NCBI RefSeq assembly: GCF_019733395.1
Contig: NZ_JAIHOO010000001.1
Span: 3,534,501-3,598,500, forward strand
Source of the DNA: Lysobacter sp. BMK333-48F3
GTDB lineage: Bacteria > Pseudomonadota > Gammaproteobacteria > Xanthomonadales > Xanthomonadaceae
Direction: 5' to 3'
DNA length: 64,000 bases
This document shows, in pieces, positions 20,201-29,755 of this stretch (position 1 is the first letter of the stretch; each line of letters begins with the position of its first letter). Below the pieces are notes generated by a model. The model made no database searches. It was given only the letters and a program-made list of their open reading frames with translations, and was not told the DNA's origin. A program made the translations under genes and the position numbers.

Positions 20201-20746
20201 TCAGCCGGCGCGTTCGCGCAAGTAGGCCGCGGCGCGGTCCAGATGCCGGCGCGCCTCGTCCAGATGGTGCCGCGGCGGCGCGCCGTCGAAGCGGCTGAGC
20301 CCGTCGCCCAAGGTCAGGTAGGCGCGCACCTCGCCGCTGCCGCGGCTATCGAAGGCGAGAACGAAATCGTCCGCCTCGGCATCGTTGAACCCGGCCGCGC
20401 CGCGCAAGGGGCCGAGCACGCGCAGCAGTTCGATCGGATGCCCCGACGCCTGCAGCATGACGATGCGCAGTTCGCGGCGCAGTTCGTCGTATTCCACCGG
20501 CGGCGTGCCGGTCCACGGGTCCTGGCGCCAGGCCTTGATCATCTCGGCGACGGTGGTCGCCTGCGGATCGGCCAGGGCTTCGGCGTGGCCGCGGCGCTCG
20601 CCGTGGCCGGCCTGCGCCGGCGACGGCCAGTCGCCGAACTCGCTCGGGTGCGCCGGAGCGGAATCCATGTAGGCCTGATAGCGCTGTAGGTCGAGGGTGA
20701 ATCTCGCGTACAGCGAAAGCGGTTGCGGCACTGCCGGTTGCGACAT
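20201..20746 (-). CDS. Hypothetical protein
   Basis: 181-aa soluble protein, rich in His, Arg and Asp, with no signal peptide. A C-terminal amphipathic helix (HLDEARRHLDRAAAYLRE) is the main visible feature. No family recognised. It follows the zinc-ribbon gene on the same strand after 36 bases and is convergent with the feo operon. Confidence 0.65.
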   Translation of the reverse strand: MSQPAVPQPLSLYARFTLDLQRYQAYMDSAPAHPSEFGDWPSPAQAGHGERRGHAEALADPQATTVAEMIKAWRQDPWTGTPPVEYDELRRELRIVMLQASGHPIELLRVLGPLRGAAGFNDAEADDFVLAFDSRGSGEVRAYLTLGDGLSRFDGAPPRHHLDEARRHLDRAAAYLRERAG

Positions 20747-20782
20747 CCAGAAGATCCTTTCCTGTGACCGTGGCGCCGCGGA

Positions 20783-21157
20783 TCAGCGGCGCAGCCGTCC
20801 CTTGCTCGCGGCTTTCCAGCCGACCGCCTCGAAGGCCTCGACCGACAAAGTGAAGGTGCGCTCGTCGCCCGGATGCAGGGCGCCGACGCCGACCACCTGG
20901 CGGGTGATCTCGTCGCCGCGCTCGTTGCGGATCGACAGCACCATCGAATACTCCCAGGCGACGTCGCCCTGCGGCGGGCGAATCGTGCCTTCCACGTGCA
21001 GCGGCGAGAACCTCGCCGCTGCGCGCTGCGACGCATCCGAGTCGAAACGCAGATGGTGCTTGCATGCCGGGCAGACGCTCGCGCTGTCGAGAATCGTCGC
21101 CTTGCAATGCGGGCATACGCGCGTCGCGCCGGGCTGGCCCTGGCGGACTGCGCTCAT
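20783..21157 (-). CDS. Zinc-ribbon protein, bactofilin partner
   Basis: 124 aa. CPHCKATILDSASVCPACKH is a four-Cys zinc ribbon; the rest is a beta-rich domain (EYSMVLSIRNERGDEITRQV, GALHPGDERTFTLSVEAFEA). The start overlaps the bactofilin stop by ATGA, so the two proteins are probably made together and may interact. Function unknown. Confidence 0.75.
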   Translation of the reverse strand: MSAVRQGQPGATRVCPHCKATILDSASVCPACKHHLRFDSDASQRAAARFSPLHVEGTIRPPQGDVAWEYSMVLSIRNERGDEITRQVVGVGALHPGDERTFTLSVEAFEAVGWKAASKGRLRR

Positions 21158-21741
21158 GAGTCGGCGCCGTTCTCCGTCTTGGCGCCGTTCTTGTCGTGCT
21201 TGGACGACTTGGCGTTGCCGGCGTCCTTGTCTTCCCAGCCGAACTCGACCTGGCCGCGCATGCGCGAACCGGCGGCGACGGTGACCACGCCGGCCTTGAC
21301 GTCGCCGATCATCGCTCCGCTTTCCAGCAGCTCGACCCGCTGCGCGGCTTCGATGTTGCCTTCCAGCTCGCCGGCGATGACGACCTTGCGCGCGCGCACG
21401 CCGCCGTTGAGCTTGGCGCCGAGTTCGACGGTGAGATCGCCGTCGACCTGCACGTCGCCCTTGAAGCGGCCGGCGATGCGGATATGGCCCGAGCCCTGGA
21501 TCTTGCCTTCGATCGACAGGTCGGAAGCGATCAGCGACTCCTTCACCGTTTCGCGTTCCGGCGCGCGCGGGGCGGGCGCGGCGGCTGCGGGCGCCGGGGC
21601 GATCGGCGCCGGCGCGTGGGTCGGCTGACCGAAGCTGAATTCGTTGAGCGTGTCGGGCTCGCGCTTGAGCGCGGTTTCGGGCTGGGCCGGCGGAACCGGA
21701 TTGTCGCGCTTGGGCGGAGCGGGCTGATTGAAGATAGCCAT
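21154..21741 (-). CDS. Bactofilin family cytoskeletal protein
   Basis: 195 aa. A disordered Pro/Ala-rich N-terminal tail (1-65) precedes a right-handed beta-helix bactofilin domain (about 70-165: ASDLSIEGKIQGSGHIRIAG, GDVQVDGDLTVELGAKLNGG and so on), then a charged Lys-rich tail. Bactofilins polymerise without nucleotide at the membrane and scaffold cell-wall or polarity functions. Coupled to the zinc-ribbon gene. Confidence 0.9.
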   Translation of the reverse strand: MAIFNQPAPPKRDNPVPPAQPETALKREPDTLNEFSFGQPTHAPAPIAPAPAAAAPAPRAPERETVKESLIASDLSIEGKIQGSGHIRIAGRFKGDVQVDGDLTVELGAKLNGGVRARKVVIAGELEGNIEAAQRVELLESGAMIGDVKAGVVTVAAGSRMRGQVEFGWEDKDAGNAKSSKHDKNGAKTENGADS

Positions 21742-22060
21742 GACGCGGTGTTTCCTCAGGTCGGGGGATCAAGTGATGACACGCGTGAACAACGGAGCCT
21801 AACACGCTGATCAGAAGCGCCCACTGTGATGTGCCTCACCAATCGGAGTTGCAGGAAACGGCGACTCCGGTTCAGTTATTTCGTGCGCTGCGTCGAATGC
21901 TTGGCGACACGGAAAAACATGGGCGGAAGCCACGAACTGCATGTCGGCGTCATGTCGACACTAATTCAGAAATCTTTCAGCGGGATGAACAGGGGAGTGC
22001 ACGACAAGCGCGTCGCTCGGTCATGACCGTTCGGATCCAGCGGACCTTCGCGGTGTTTCC
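21742..22060. other. Intergenic stretch without recognisable gene
   Basis: 319 bp between the divergently placed bactofilin start and the J-protein stop. Base composition is less GC-rich than the neighbours. Two short open frames are present but have no ribosome site, codon bias or family resemblance. It should contain the bactofilin promoter; I could not place it. Confidence 0.5.
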
Positions 22061-23434
22061 TTAATGGGGCGATGAGCCAGTCCGGCGGGAACGGCGCAGC
22101 AACAGGTAGTCGATGCATATCACCAGCAGGTTGGTGCCGATCACCATGGCCGGTATCGACAGGAACAAGCCGTCATTGGGAGCTTTCAACACCACTTGGG
22201 CGATCATCGCCGCTGCGATCCCCAATGCGCCGCGCAAGGCGATGGCTATCCAACGCCATGGGCCGAAGTACGCGGTGCTGGCGAAGTCCGCGAAGAAGCG
22301 GAGTTGATCGGCGTCCATTTGCGCCGGGATGCCTTGATAGCTATCGATCAGGCGTTTTGCGATTCGAGCGATGCGTTGCGGCATGCCAGGTATTGCGACG
22401 GCGATGACCAGCGCTCGAAGCAAGCCGAAGCGGCGCTTGAGTTGTTGGATCGGAAATCGCGAATGCTCGCCCCAATGAGCGGTGTTCTCGGTCTCCAGGC
22501 TCCAAGCAGCCGTTTTCCGGTTGCTCAGAAGCCGGGCGTCTTCGTAGCCGAAAAATTCGACGAGCACCGCCACCAGCGGCGGCGGCACGCGCAGCAAGTC
22601 GTCCTGCGCCAACCAGGAATGAAGTTTCTCGCCAACGCTTCGGCGAACGTGCCGGTCGTGCAGTTCTTCCTGTGCGTACAACCAGCGTTTGAACTCGGCC
22701 GCGCTGGATCTTTGGCAGCGGCGCTCGATCTCGGAGCGAAAGACTGGATAGTTCAGCCGTGCCTCGCCGCGTGCCGCTCGCATCGTCGAATGAACGTGAG
22801 GCGGATAGGTGCCCAAGGCTTCCAGGTCGAAGAAGTCCGATATTGCATCGAGCGTCTGGATCGGCAGCGCCGTCTGGTCGATCAGCAGCGGCACCAGGGC
22901 GATGGCGGCGTCATGCTTGTTTTTCAGCGAGTACAGCGGCGGATAGTCGCGTAGCCATTGCGAGAACGCATCGGGCGATCTGGCCAGCGCTTCGCCCAGG
23001 ATCTCCCGCGCGATCTGATTGGGAGGCGTCCAGTCCGTTTCCGAGTCTCGTGCGGGGTCGCGGATAGGAATGGATGGCGCCCGCTCGCTGCGTCGGTTCG
23101 GGCTCGGCGACTCTTGGCCGGGCGAGCACGCAACGGCGGCGGGCTGGTTTGTTGGGGCGGCGATCTCGGCGGGCAGCGCAGGCCCGTGCGGGGCGGCCGA
23201 AGCCTGATCGCCGCCGGCCGGCTCCGCGCTCACGATCGCCGGTTGAACGCTGGTCTGGCCCGTTCGTTCGCGCTCTTGCGCCAGCTCCAGTGCAGCACGA
23301 TAGGCTTCGTTGATCCGTTGGAATCCGGCCGGATCTTCGTCTGGCCTGGCTTGCCGGATCGCATTGGCATAGGCGCGCTTGATCTGCCGCCCATCAGCGT
23401 TTTCCTCGAGGCCGAGCGTGGCGAACGGACTCAT
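22061..23434 (-). CDS. J-domain membrane protein, HscC partner (DjlC-like)
   Basis: 457 aa. Residues 1-55 form a J domain (FATLGLEENADGRQIKRAYA then FQRINEAYRAALELA). The loop that normally reads HPD is ARPDEDP here, so the His is replaced by Arg. A Pro-rich linker follows, then a long helical region, and two membrane segments near the C-terminus (around WIAIALRGALGIAAAMIAQV and IPAMVIGTNLLVICIDYLLL). Its start overlaps the hscC stop by ATGA, matching the pairing of HscC with J-proteins in E. coli. It presumably delivers substrates to, or anchors, HscC at the membrane. Confidence 0.82.
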   Translation of the reverse strand: MSPFATLGLEENADGRQIKRAYANAIRQARPDEDPAGFQRINEAYRAALELAQERERTGQTSVQPAIVSAEPAGGDQASAAPHGPALPAEIAAPTNQPAAVACSPGQESPSPNRRSERAPSIPIRDPARDSETDWTPPNQIAREILGEALARSPDAFSQWLRDYPPLYSLKNKHDAAIALVPLLIDQTALPIQTLDAISDFFDLEALGTYPPHVHSTMRAARGEARLNYPVFRSEIERRCQRSSAAEFKRWLYAQEELHDRHVRRSVGEKLHSWLAQDDLLRVPPPLVAVLVEFFGYEDARLLSNRKTAAWSLETENTAHWGEHSRFPIQQLKRRFGLLRALVIAVAIPGMPQRIARIAKRLIDSYQGIPAQMDADQLRFFADFASTAYFGPWRWIAIALRGALGIAAAMIAQVVLKAPNDGLFLSIPAMVIGTNLLVICIDYLLLRRSRRTGSSPH

Positions 23435-25128
23435 GCGTAGCCCTGGGTCTCGATGCGGGCCAGGAGCTCTCCGAAATGGCTGCGGTGTTCGGCGATCAAG
23501 CGCGGGTCTTGCGATTCGAGGATTTGACGGAATTGCAACAGCGCATCTTGCAGAGCGTTTCGTGCCCACAGATGCTCTTCGTACAGGCGCTCGGCGCGCG
23601 CAATCATCAGCAGGTTTTCTTGTTGGTCGCGTGGATGGATCTTGATTTGTTCGAGCAAGGCGATCCGCGCGCGTATCTCCTCGACGCTGAGGACGCCAGG
23701 ATTCTTCTCCAGCACCAGGTCGCGCTTGCGGCCGGTCGCGACCGCGGTCGCCTCCACCTGGAGGAGGCCATTGACATCGTAAGTGAAACGGATGTCGAGC
23801 GGATTGTCTGCGCTGGCGGTGTTGGGCGGGAGCTCGATGCTCAGATTGCCGAGCAGGACATTGTTCTGCACGCGCGGGCTTTCGCCTTGGTAGACCTCAA
23901 TGTGCACGACTTTCTGTCCGTCATGAATTGGGTAATAGCGTTCGACTCGGCTTACCGGCACGGTGCTGTTGCGTTGGATGATGGGAGAAAAGGTGCCGGA
24001 CACGAAGCGGCCGTTGCCGACCTCTTGTGCCGTGCTGACCCCCAGCGTATGCGGGCACACGTCGGTGAGGATGACCTCTTCCAGGCTCTCGTGGCGGGTC
24101 TTCATGCCCGCGGCGATGCAGGCGCCGGCGCCGATCGCCTCGTCGGGGTTCAAATGGCGCAACGGCAGGCGGCCGAACATGCGCGAGACCAGTCGCGCGC
24201 ACAGCGGCATGCGCGAGGCGCCGCCGACCAGGACGATTTCGTCGAGTTGTCCCGGGTTGAGCTTGGCGTCGCGCATCGCACGTTCCAGCGGCGCGCGCAG
24301 GCGCTGCACCAGCGGATCGCAGATGCGGGCGAAGCCGGCCTCGTCGATGCGCCAGGCGCGGGCCTGGCCGGCCAGGGGAATCTCCAGCGCGGCTTCGGTG
24401 CCCAGCGCCAGGTCATGCTTGAGGCCTTCGATCCGCCGCTGCAGGACGGCGCGTTCGCCGGCGGCGAGCGCGTCGGCGGACAGGCCGTGTTCGTCCAGGA
24501 ACGCCTCCAGCAGCGCGCGCGAAAAATCCTCGCCGCCGAGGAAGTTGTCGCCGGCGCTGGCGTGCACTTCCATGATCCCTTCGAACAACTCCAGGATCGA
24601 CACGTCGAAGGTGCCGCCGCCGAGGTCGAAGACCAGGTAGCGGCCGCCGCCGTCGCGTTGCTGCAGGCCGTAGGCCAGCGCGGCGGCGGTGGGTTCGTTG
24701 ATCAGCCGCTCGACCTTTATCCCGGCCAGTTCGCCGGCGATGCGGGTGGCCTTGCGTTGGCTGTCGGAAAAGTAGGCCGGCACGCTGATCACCGCCTCGA
24801 CCACTTTCTCGCCGGTGGCCGCTTCGGCGTCGGCGATCAAGGACTTGAGGATCAGCGCCGAGAGCTCTTCCGGGCGGAAGCGATGGCCGCCGAGCGCGGT
24901 GACCCGGTCGCTGCCCATCCAGCGCTTGAACGCGGCCACGCTGCGCTGCGGGTGCGAGACCAGCCGCTCGCGCGCGGCGCTGCCGACGATGATCCGGTCC
25001 TGGTCGTCGACGCTGACCGCCGAGGGCGTCAGCAGCGAGCCCAGGGCATTGGGGATCAGTTGCGGGCCGTCCGGGCCGTAACGGCCGATCAGGGAGTGGG
25101 TGGTGCCTAAATCGATGCCGACGATCAT
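23431..25128 (-). CDS. hscC: Hsp70-family chaperone HscC
   Basis: 565-aa Hsp70. The ATPase domain is complete (GIDLGTTHSLIG at the N-terminus, DLGGGTFDVSILEL phosphate loop, VLVGGASRMPLC), followed by the substrate-binding beta domain (DVCPHTLGVST, VPVSRVERYYPIHDGQ) and a shortened C-terminal helical part. Length and motif choice match E. coli HscC rather than DnaK (about 640 aa). Upstream of and overlapping its J-protein. Substrates unknown. Confidence 0.92.
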   Translation of the reverse strand: MIVGIDLGTTHSLIGRYGPDGPQLIPNALGSLLTPSAVSVDDQDRIIVGSAARERLVSHPQRSVAAFKRWMGSDRVTALGGHRFRPEELSALILKSLIADAEAATGEKVVEAVISVPAYFSDSQRKATRIAGELAGIKVERLINEPTAAALAYGLQQRDGGGRYLVFDLGGGTFDVSILELFEGIMEVHASAGDNFLGGEDFSRALLEAFLDEHGLSADALAAGERAVLQRRIEGLKHDLALGTEAALEIPLAGQARAWRIDEAGFARICDPLVQRLRAPLERAMRDAKLNPGQLDEIVLVGGASRMPLCARLVSRMFGRLPLRHLNPDEAIGAGACIAAGMKTRHESLEEVILTDVCPHTLGVSTAQEVGNGRFVSGTFSPIIQRNSTVPVSRVERYYPIHDGQKVVHIEVYQGESPRVQNNVLLGNLSIELPPNTASADNPLDIRFTYDVNGLLQVEATAVATGRKRDLVLEKNPGVLSVEEIRARIALLEQIKIHPRDQQENLLMIARAERLYEEHLWARNALQDALLQFRQILESQDPRLIAEHRSHFGELLARIETQGYA

Positions 25129-25268
25129 GCGCGAATGTGCTTCCTTGACCGGTATGTCCGGCGGCTACGGGCCGCCGCGGCGTACGGTCGCAGGTTCGTG
25201 ACCGCTCGCACAAGTCCCTCTGGCCGGCGTCGCGCGCGCCGGCGGGGAAAGCGCCGGTCCAGGCCGGC

Positions 25269-26879
25269 TTACATGCGGAACACGCCGAAGCGGGTGCGGT
25301 CTTCGATCGGGGCGTTGAGGCTGGCCGACAGGCCCAGGCCGAGCACGCGGCGGGTGTCGGCGGGGTCGATGATGCCGTCGTCCCACAACCGCGCGCTGGC
25401 GTAGTAGGGGTTGCCCTGGTTTTCGTATTGCTCGCGGATCGGCGCCTTGAACGCGTCCTCTTCCTCGGCGGTCCAGACCTTGCCGGCGGCTTCGATGCCG
25501 TCGCGGCGCACCGTGGCCAGCACCGAGGCGGCCTGTTCGCCGCCCATGACGCTGATCCGCGCGTTCGGCCACATCCACAGGAAGCGCGCACCGTAGGCGC
25601 GGCCGCACATGGCGTAGTTGCCGGCGCCGAAGCTGCCGCCGATCACCACGGTGAACTTGGGCACGTGCGAGCAGGCCACCGCGGTGACCATCTTGGCCCC
25701 GTCCTTGGCGATGCCGGCGTTCTCGTACTTCTTGCCGACCATGAAGCCGGTGATGTTCTGCAGGAACACCAGCGGAATGCCGCGCTGGTTGCACAGCTCG
25801 ATGAAGTGCGCGCCCTTGAGCGCGCTCTCGGCGAACAGGATGCCGTTGTTGGCGACGATGCCGACCGGATAGCCGTGCAGGTGGGCGAAGCCGGTGACCA
25901 AGGTCTTGCCGTAGCGCGCCTTGAACTCCTGGAACTCGCTGCCGTCGGCGACCCGCGCGATCACTTCGCGGATGTCGAACGGCTTGCGTGTGTCCTTGGG
26001 CACGATGCCGTACAGCTCTTCGGCCGGGTACAGCGGCTCGCGCGGCGCCTGCGCAGCGACCGGCAGGGCCTTCTTGCGGTTGAAGGTGGCGACGATGTCG
26101 CGCGCGATCTGCAGCGCGTGGCGGTCGTCTTCGGCGAAATGGTCGGCCACGCCGGACACGCTGGTATGCACGTCGGCGCCGCCGAGCGCTTCGGCGTCGA
26201 CCACTTCGCCGGTCGCCGCCTTCACCAGCGGCGGGCCGCCGAGAAAGATCGTGCCTTGTTCCTTGACGATCACCGACTCGTCGCACATCGCCGGCACGTA
26301 GGCGCCGCCGGCGGTGCAACTGCCCATCACCACCGCCACCTGGGGAATGTTCTCGGCGCTGAGCCGGGCCTGGTTGTAGAAGATCCGGCCGAAGTGCTCC
26401 CGGTCCGGGAACACTTCGTCCTGCAGCGGCAGGAAGGCGCCGCCGGAGTCCACCAGGTAGACGCAGGGCAGGCGGTTCTCGCGCGCGATCTCCTGCGCGC
26501 GCAGGTGCTTCTTGACCGTCATCGGGAAGTAGGTGCCGCCCTTGACCGTGGCGTCGTTGGCGACGATCACCACTTCCAGGCCCTGCACCCGGCCGATCCC
26601 GGCGACCATGCCCGCGGCCGGCGCGGCGTCGTCGTACATGCCTTCGGCGGCGAGCGGGGCGATTTCCAGGAACGGCGAGCCCGGGTCGAGCAGGGCGGCG
26701 ATGCGGTCGCGCGCCAGCAGCTTGCCGCGCTCGGTGTGCTTGGCCCGCGCCTTGTCGCCGCCGCCGTGCGCGGCGCGCGCCAGGCGCGCGTCGAGCTCCT
26801 CGACCAGGGCCTGGTGGTAGGCGACGTTGTCGCGGAAGTCCTGCGAGCGTGGGTCGAGCTGGGAGGTGAGGGCGGGCAT
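25269..26879 (-). CDS. liuB: Methylcrotonyl-CoA carboxylase, carboxyltransferase subunit
   Basis: 536 aa. Typical crotonase-like acyl-CoA carboxyltransferase: [36 protein letters not shown] and, near the C-terminus, [20 protein letters not shown] with [17 protein letters not shown]. It transfers CO2 from biotin on LiuD to 3-methylcrotonyl-CoA. ATG 26879 gives family length; upstream frame is a shadow. liuB is 8.6 kb from liuD, unlike compact liu operons in other bacteria. Confidence 0.95.
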   Translation of the reverse strand: MPALTSQLDPRSQDFRDNVAYHQALVEELDARLARAAHGGGDKARAKHTERGKLLARDRIAALLDPGSPFLEIAPLAAEGMYDDAAPAAGMVAGIGRVQGLEVVIVANDATVKGGTYFPMTVKKHLRAQEIARENRLPCVYLVDSGGAFLPLQDEVFPDREHFGRIFYNQARLSAENIPQVAVVMGSCTAGGAYVPAMCDESVIVKEQGTIFLGGPPLVKAATGEVVDAEALGGADVHTSVSGVADHFAEDDRHALQIARDIVATFNRKKALPVAAQAPREPLYPAEELYGIVPKDTRKPFDIREVIARVADGSEFQEFKARYGKTLVTGFAHLHGYPVGIVANNGILFAESALKGAHFIELCNQRGIPLVFLQNITGFMVGKKYENAGIAKDGAKMVTAVACSHVPKFTVVIGGSFGAGNYAMCGRAYGARFLWMWPNARISVMGGEQAASVLATVRRDGIEAAGKVWTAEEEDAFKAPIREQYENQGNPYYASARLWDDGIIDPADTRRVLGLGLSASLNAPIEDRTRFGVFRM

Positions 26880-27074
26880 CGCGCAACGGCCGTCGGTTTT
26901 GGACGCGGCATCAGAACACAAAGCGCGCCGCGCGGCCAAGCGCCGGCGACGGCGCGGATCAACGCACGCCGGCGCATGGATGCGCGCTTCGGTGCGGCGT
27001 GGGCGCTGCGCAGACCGCGTGCGGAAACGGCCGGCGCCGCACAGCGGCCGCGCCCGGGAACGAGCGGGCGGACA

Positions 27075-27103
27075 AAAAGAAAGGCCCGCTTGCGCGGGCC
27101 TTT
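27075..27103 (-). terminator. Intrinsic terminator after the Ala-rich lipoprotein gene
   Basis: On the minus strand AAAGGCCCGC and its complement GCGGGCCTTT enclose a 4-base loop and are followed by TTTCTTTTT. It lies 27 bp past the stop of the lipoprotein gene at 27130-27519. Confidence 0.85.
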
Positions 27104-27129
27104 CGGGCATTGCGGGAGAGCGCCAGCGA

Positions 27130-27519
27130 TTAGTGCTTGGCGGCTTCTTCCTTGGCCTTGTCGGCAGCGGCGTCGGCCTTGTCGGCGACGTTCTGCGCGG
27201 CATCGGCGGTGGCGTCGGCGGCCTTGGCGGCGGCGTCGGCAGCGCCGGCGGCGGCCTGGTCGGCGCCAGCGGCGGCAGCGGCAGCGGCGTTGTCCACGGC
27301 GGTGCCGGCAGCGGCGGCGGCGTCGGCGGTGGCAGCGGCGGCGGCTTCGGCGCCTTCGGCGGCGGCGGTGCCGGCGGCGTTGGCGGCCTGGGCGGCGGCG
27401 TCGCCAGCCTGTTCGGCGGCGGCGGAGGCCTCAGCGGCTTCGTTCTTGGCTTCTTCGGTCTTGGTGCAGGCCGACATTGCCAGGACGGCGGCGGCGAGCA
27501 GGACGAGATGGGTCTTCAT
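27130..27519 (-). CDS. Ala-rich lipoprotein (paralogue 1)
   Basis: 129 aa. Signal peptide with lipobox LAMSAC (Cys18); the mature part is almost entirely Ala, Asp, Glu, Lys and Thr in short repeats ([16 protein letters not shown]), predicted as a long surface or periplasmic helix, comparable in style to Lpp-like or stress-related helical lipoproteins. A second gene of the same design lies just upstream (27717-28094), each with its own terminator, suggesting independent transcripts. Function unknown. Confidence 0.8.
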   Translation of the reverse strand: MKTHLVLLAAAVLAMSACTKTEEAKNEAAEASAAAEQAGDAAAQAANAAGTAAAEGAEAAAAATADAAAAAGTAVDNAAAAAAAGADQAAAGAADAAAKAADATADAAQNVADKADAAADKAKEEAAKH

Positions 27520-27631
27520 GAGCTGTCTCCTGAGGAGTTGTCTGAGAAAAACGTCTGGGTGGATCTGTCAGGCAACGCCAGTGCTCGCTGCGGTCCGGCA
27601 AGCCGGCTTCGATCGTTCACTGACCTTACGG

Positions 27632-27659
27632 AAAAAGCCGCCGGAGAACCGGCGGCTTT
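27632..27659 (-). terminator. Intrinsic terminator after the second Ala-rich lipoprotein gene
   Basis: Minus-strand stem AAAGCCGCCGG / CCGGCGGCTTT with a 4-base loop followed by further T residues, 58 bp past the stop of the gene at 27717-28094. Confidence 0.85.
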
Positions 27660-27716
27660 CCCGTTCGACACGACAAAAGTCGCGTCGGAACCGAAGCGAT
27701 ATCGCGCGAGGCGATA

Positions 27717-28094
27717 TTACTTCTTGGCTTCTTCCTTGGCAGCTTCCGCCGGAGCGGCAGCGTCCTTGGCAGCGTCGGCAGCCTGGCCAGCGGCGTCGGC
27801 AGCGTTCTTGGCAGCGTCAGCAGCGGCGTCGGCAGCGGCCGGGGTGGTGGCAGCGGCAGCGGCGTCGGCCGAGGTGGCGGCGGCGTCGGCGGCGGTGGCA
27901 GCGGCGTCGGCCGAAGCAGCGGCGGCGTCGGCGGTGGCGGCGTCGCCAGCGGCAGCGGCGGTGTCAGCAGCGGCCTGGGCTTCGGTCGAAGCGGCAGCGG
28001 CGTCGGCGGAAGCTTCTTCGGCCTGCTTCTGGTTCGAGCAAGCGGCCAGGGCCAGGCCCAGAGCCAGGGCGATCAGCGCCTTGTTGAAATTCAT
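27717..28094 (-). CDS. Ala-rich lipoprotein (paralogue 2)
   Basis: 125 aa; signal peptide, lipobox LALAAC (Cys19), then a low-complexity Ala/Asp/Thr helix built from ADAAATAADAAATSADAA-like units, ending EEAKK. Clear tandem paralogue of 27130-27519, although the repeats are so simple that convergence is possible. GAGGAA stands before the ATG at 28094; a longer frame upstream lacks a site. Confidence 0.8.
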   Translation of the reverse strand: MNFNKALIALALGLALAACSNQKQAEEASADAAAASTEAQAAADTAAAAGDAATADAAAASADAAATAADAAATSADAAAAATTPAAADAAADAAKNAADAAGQAADAAKDAAAPAEAAKEEAKK

Positions 28095-28147
28095 GATTCG
28101 GATTCCTCGTCGTTTAGTTAGGCAACGCGCAGTTGCGCGCCGATAAC

Positions 28148-28175
28148 ATGATGACAAGCCGGTGACGTGTGTCAA
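28148..28175 (-). promoter_or_regulatory. Candidate sigma-70 promoter of the Ala-rich lipoprotein gene
   Basis: On the minus strand a perfect TTGACA (28170-28175) is followed after 16 bases by CATCAT (28148-28153), about 55 bases before the ATG at 28094. The -35 is convincing, the -10 is poor. Confidence 0.4.
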
Positions 28176-28216
28176 GCGGCCCGCCGGTTTTTTTTGTGCA
28201 ACGCGTTTTTAACTTT

Positions 28217-29392
28217 TTACACCAACTCGATCGCAATTGCGGTGGCTTCGCCGCCGCCGATGCACAGCGAAGCCACGCCGCGCTTGCCGCCGCGCGTGCG
28301 CAAGGCATTGATCAACGTGACCACCAGACGCGCGCCGCTGGCCCCGATCGGGTGGCCCAGAGCGACTGCGCCGCCGTGCACGTTGAGCTTCTCATGGGGG
28401 ATGCCGAGGTCCTTCATCGGCGCCATCGCGACGCAGGAAAAGGCCTCGTTGACCTCGAACAGGTCGACGTCGGCGACGCTCCAGCCGGCCTTTTCGAGCA
28501 CGTTTGAAATCGCTTTCACCGGCGCGGTGGTGAACCACTCCGGGGCCTGGGCGTGGCCGGCGTGGGCGACGATCCGCGCCAGCGGCGCGAGCCCGCGCGC
28601 GGCGGCCTCGTCGGCCGACATCAGCACCGCGGCGGCGGCGCCGTCGGAGATCTTCGACGAGGACGCGGCGGTCAGCACGCCGTCCTTGCCGAACGCCGGG
28701 CGCAGGCCCGGGATCTTGCTGACGTCGATCTTGCCCGGCTCTTCGTCGCTGTCGACCACGGTGTCGCCCTTGCGGCCCTTGACCGTCACCGGGACGATCT
28801 CGTCCTTGAAGTGGCCGGAGCCCTGCGCGGCCTGGGCGCGCTTGACGCTTTCCTCGGAAAACGCGTCGATCGCGGCGCGGTCGAAGCCGTACTTCTCGCA
28901 CGCGGCGTCGCCGAACACGCCCATCGCCTTGCCGTCGTAGGGATTGGTCAGGCCGTCCCAGGCCATGTGGTCGAGGAACTCGGCGCTGCCGTAGCGGATG
29001 CCGGTGCGCGAGTTGTTGAGCAGGTGCGGGGCGTTGGTCATCGACTCCATGCCGCCGGCGACGACGACCTTGGCCGAGCCGGCCTTGATCAGGTCGTGGC
29101 CGAGCATGATCGCCTTCATGCCTGAGCCGCAGACCTTGTTGATGGTGGTGCAGCCGGCGGCGGTGGGGATGCCGGCGGCGAGCGTGGCCTGGCGCGCCGG
29201 GGCCTGGCCGAGGCCGGCCGGCAGCACGCAACCCATGATCACTTCGTCGACCTGGTCGGCGGCGACGCCGGCCTGCGCCAGCGCGCCGGCGATGGCGGCG
29301 CTGCCCAGGGTCGGAGTCGGGACGCCGGTGAACTGGCCGAGGAAGGAACCGATGGCGGTGCGCTTGGCACCGACGATGACGACGTCGCTCAT
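28217..29392 (-). CDS. Acetyl-CoA C-acetyltransferase (thiolase)
   Basis: 391-aa thiolase. Cys88 in NKVCGSGMKA is the acyl-accepting nucleophile; NEAFS, GHPIGASGAR and CIGGG hold the remaining catalytic residues. Length and sequence match biosynthetic/degradative thiolase II (AtoB/PhaA type). In this setting it would cleave acetoacetyl-CoA, made from the acetoacetate released by LiuE, into two acetyl-CoA. Whether a CoA-transferase for acetoacetate is nearby is not visible in the window. Confidence 0.94.
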   Translation of the reverse strand: MSDVVIVGAKRTAIGSFLGQFTGVPTPTLGSAAIAGALAQAGVAADQVDEVIMGCVLPAGLGQAPARQATLAAGIPTAAGCTTINKVCGSGMKAIMLGHDLIKAGSAKVVVAGGMESMTNAPHLLNNSRTGIRYGSAEFLDHMAWDGLTNPYDGKAMGVFGDAACEKYGFDRAAIDAFSEESVKRAQAAQGSGHFKDEIVPVTVKGRKGDTVVDSDEEPGKIDVSKIPGLRPAFGKDGVLTAASSSKISDGAAAAVLMSADEAAARGLAPLARIVAHAGHAQAPEWFTTAPVKAISNVLEKAGWSVADVDLFEVNEAFSCVAMAPMKDLGIPHEKLNVHGGAVALGHPIGASGARLVVTLINALRTRGGKRGVASLCIGGGEATAIAIELV

Positions 29393-29755
29393 GGGGCGAG
29401 AACTCCGGGTTCTGTGCGCCGGCGGGGGCCGGCGGGTCGTAGGGCGCCGGCCGCGGCCGGAATCTGCGAATTATGCGGCGCCGTGCTGCAGCGCGGCAAA
29501 TTCGGCATGGCGGATAACGAAAAACGAACAAATCGCCCCGCGCCAGCCGGCCGGCCGCTGAATGCCGTAGCGGCCAAAAGCGGCCGCAGGTGCCCCCGGG
29601 CCGGGGGCATGGCGCCCCGGCGCGGCGGCGGCATGGCAGTGCCGCGCGGCACAGATGAACCGGTGATTGTCGCGGCCCCGGGCTTGGACTAAAACGTGAC
29701 CGAGCGCAGCCCTTCCGCAAGGGTGCGGACGCTGCGCCTCCTACGGGGGTGTGCG
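29393..29755. other. Divergent intergenic region with a G/C-rich palindrome
   Basis: 363 bp between the thiolase (minus) and autotransporter (plus) starts, so both promoters should lie here. A perfect 9-bp inverted repeat, TGCCCCCGG / CCGGGGGCA, sits at 29591-29609. I could not assign -35/-10 elements with confidence, and no gene is visible. Confidence 0.4.

Noticed and set aside
21826..22064. Two short plus-strand open frames between bactofilin and the J-protein gene
   Set aside because: No ribosome site, unusual composition and no recognisable protein features.
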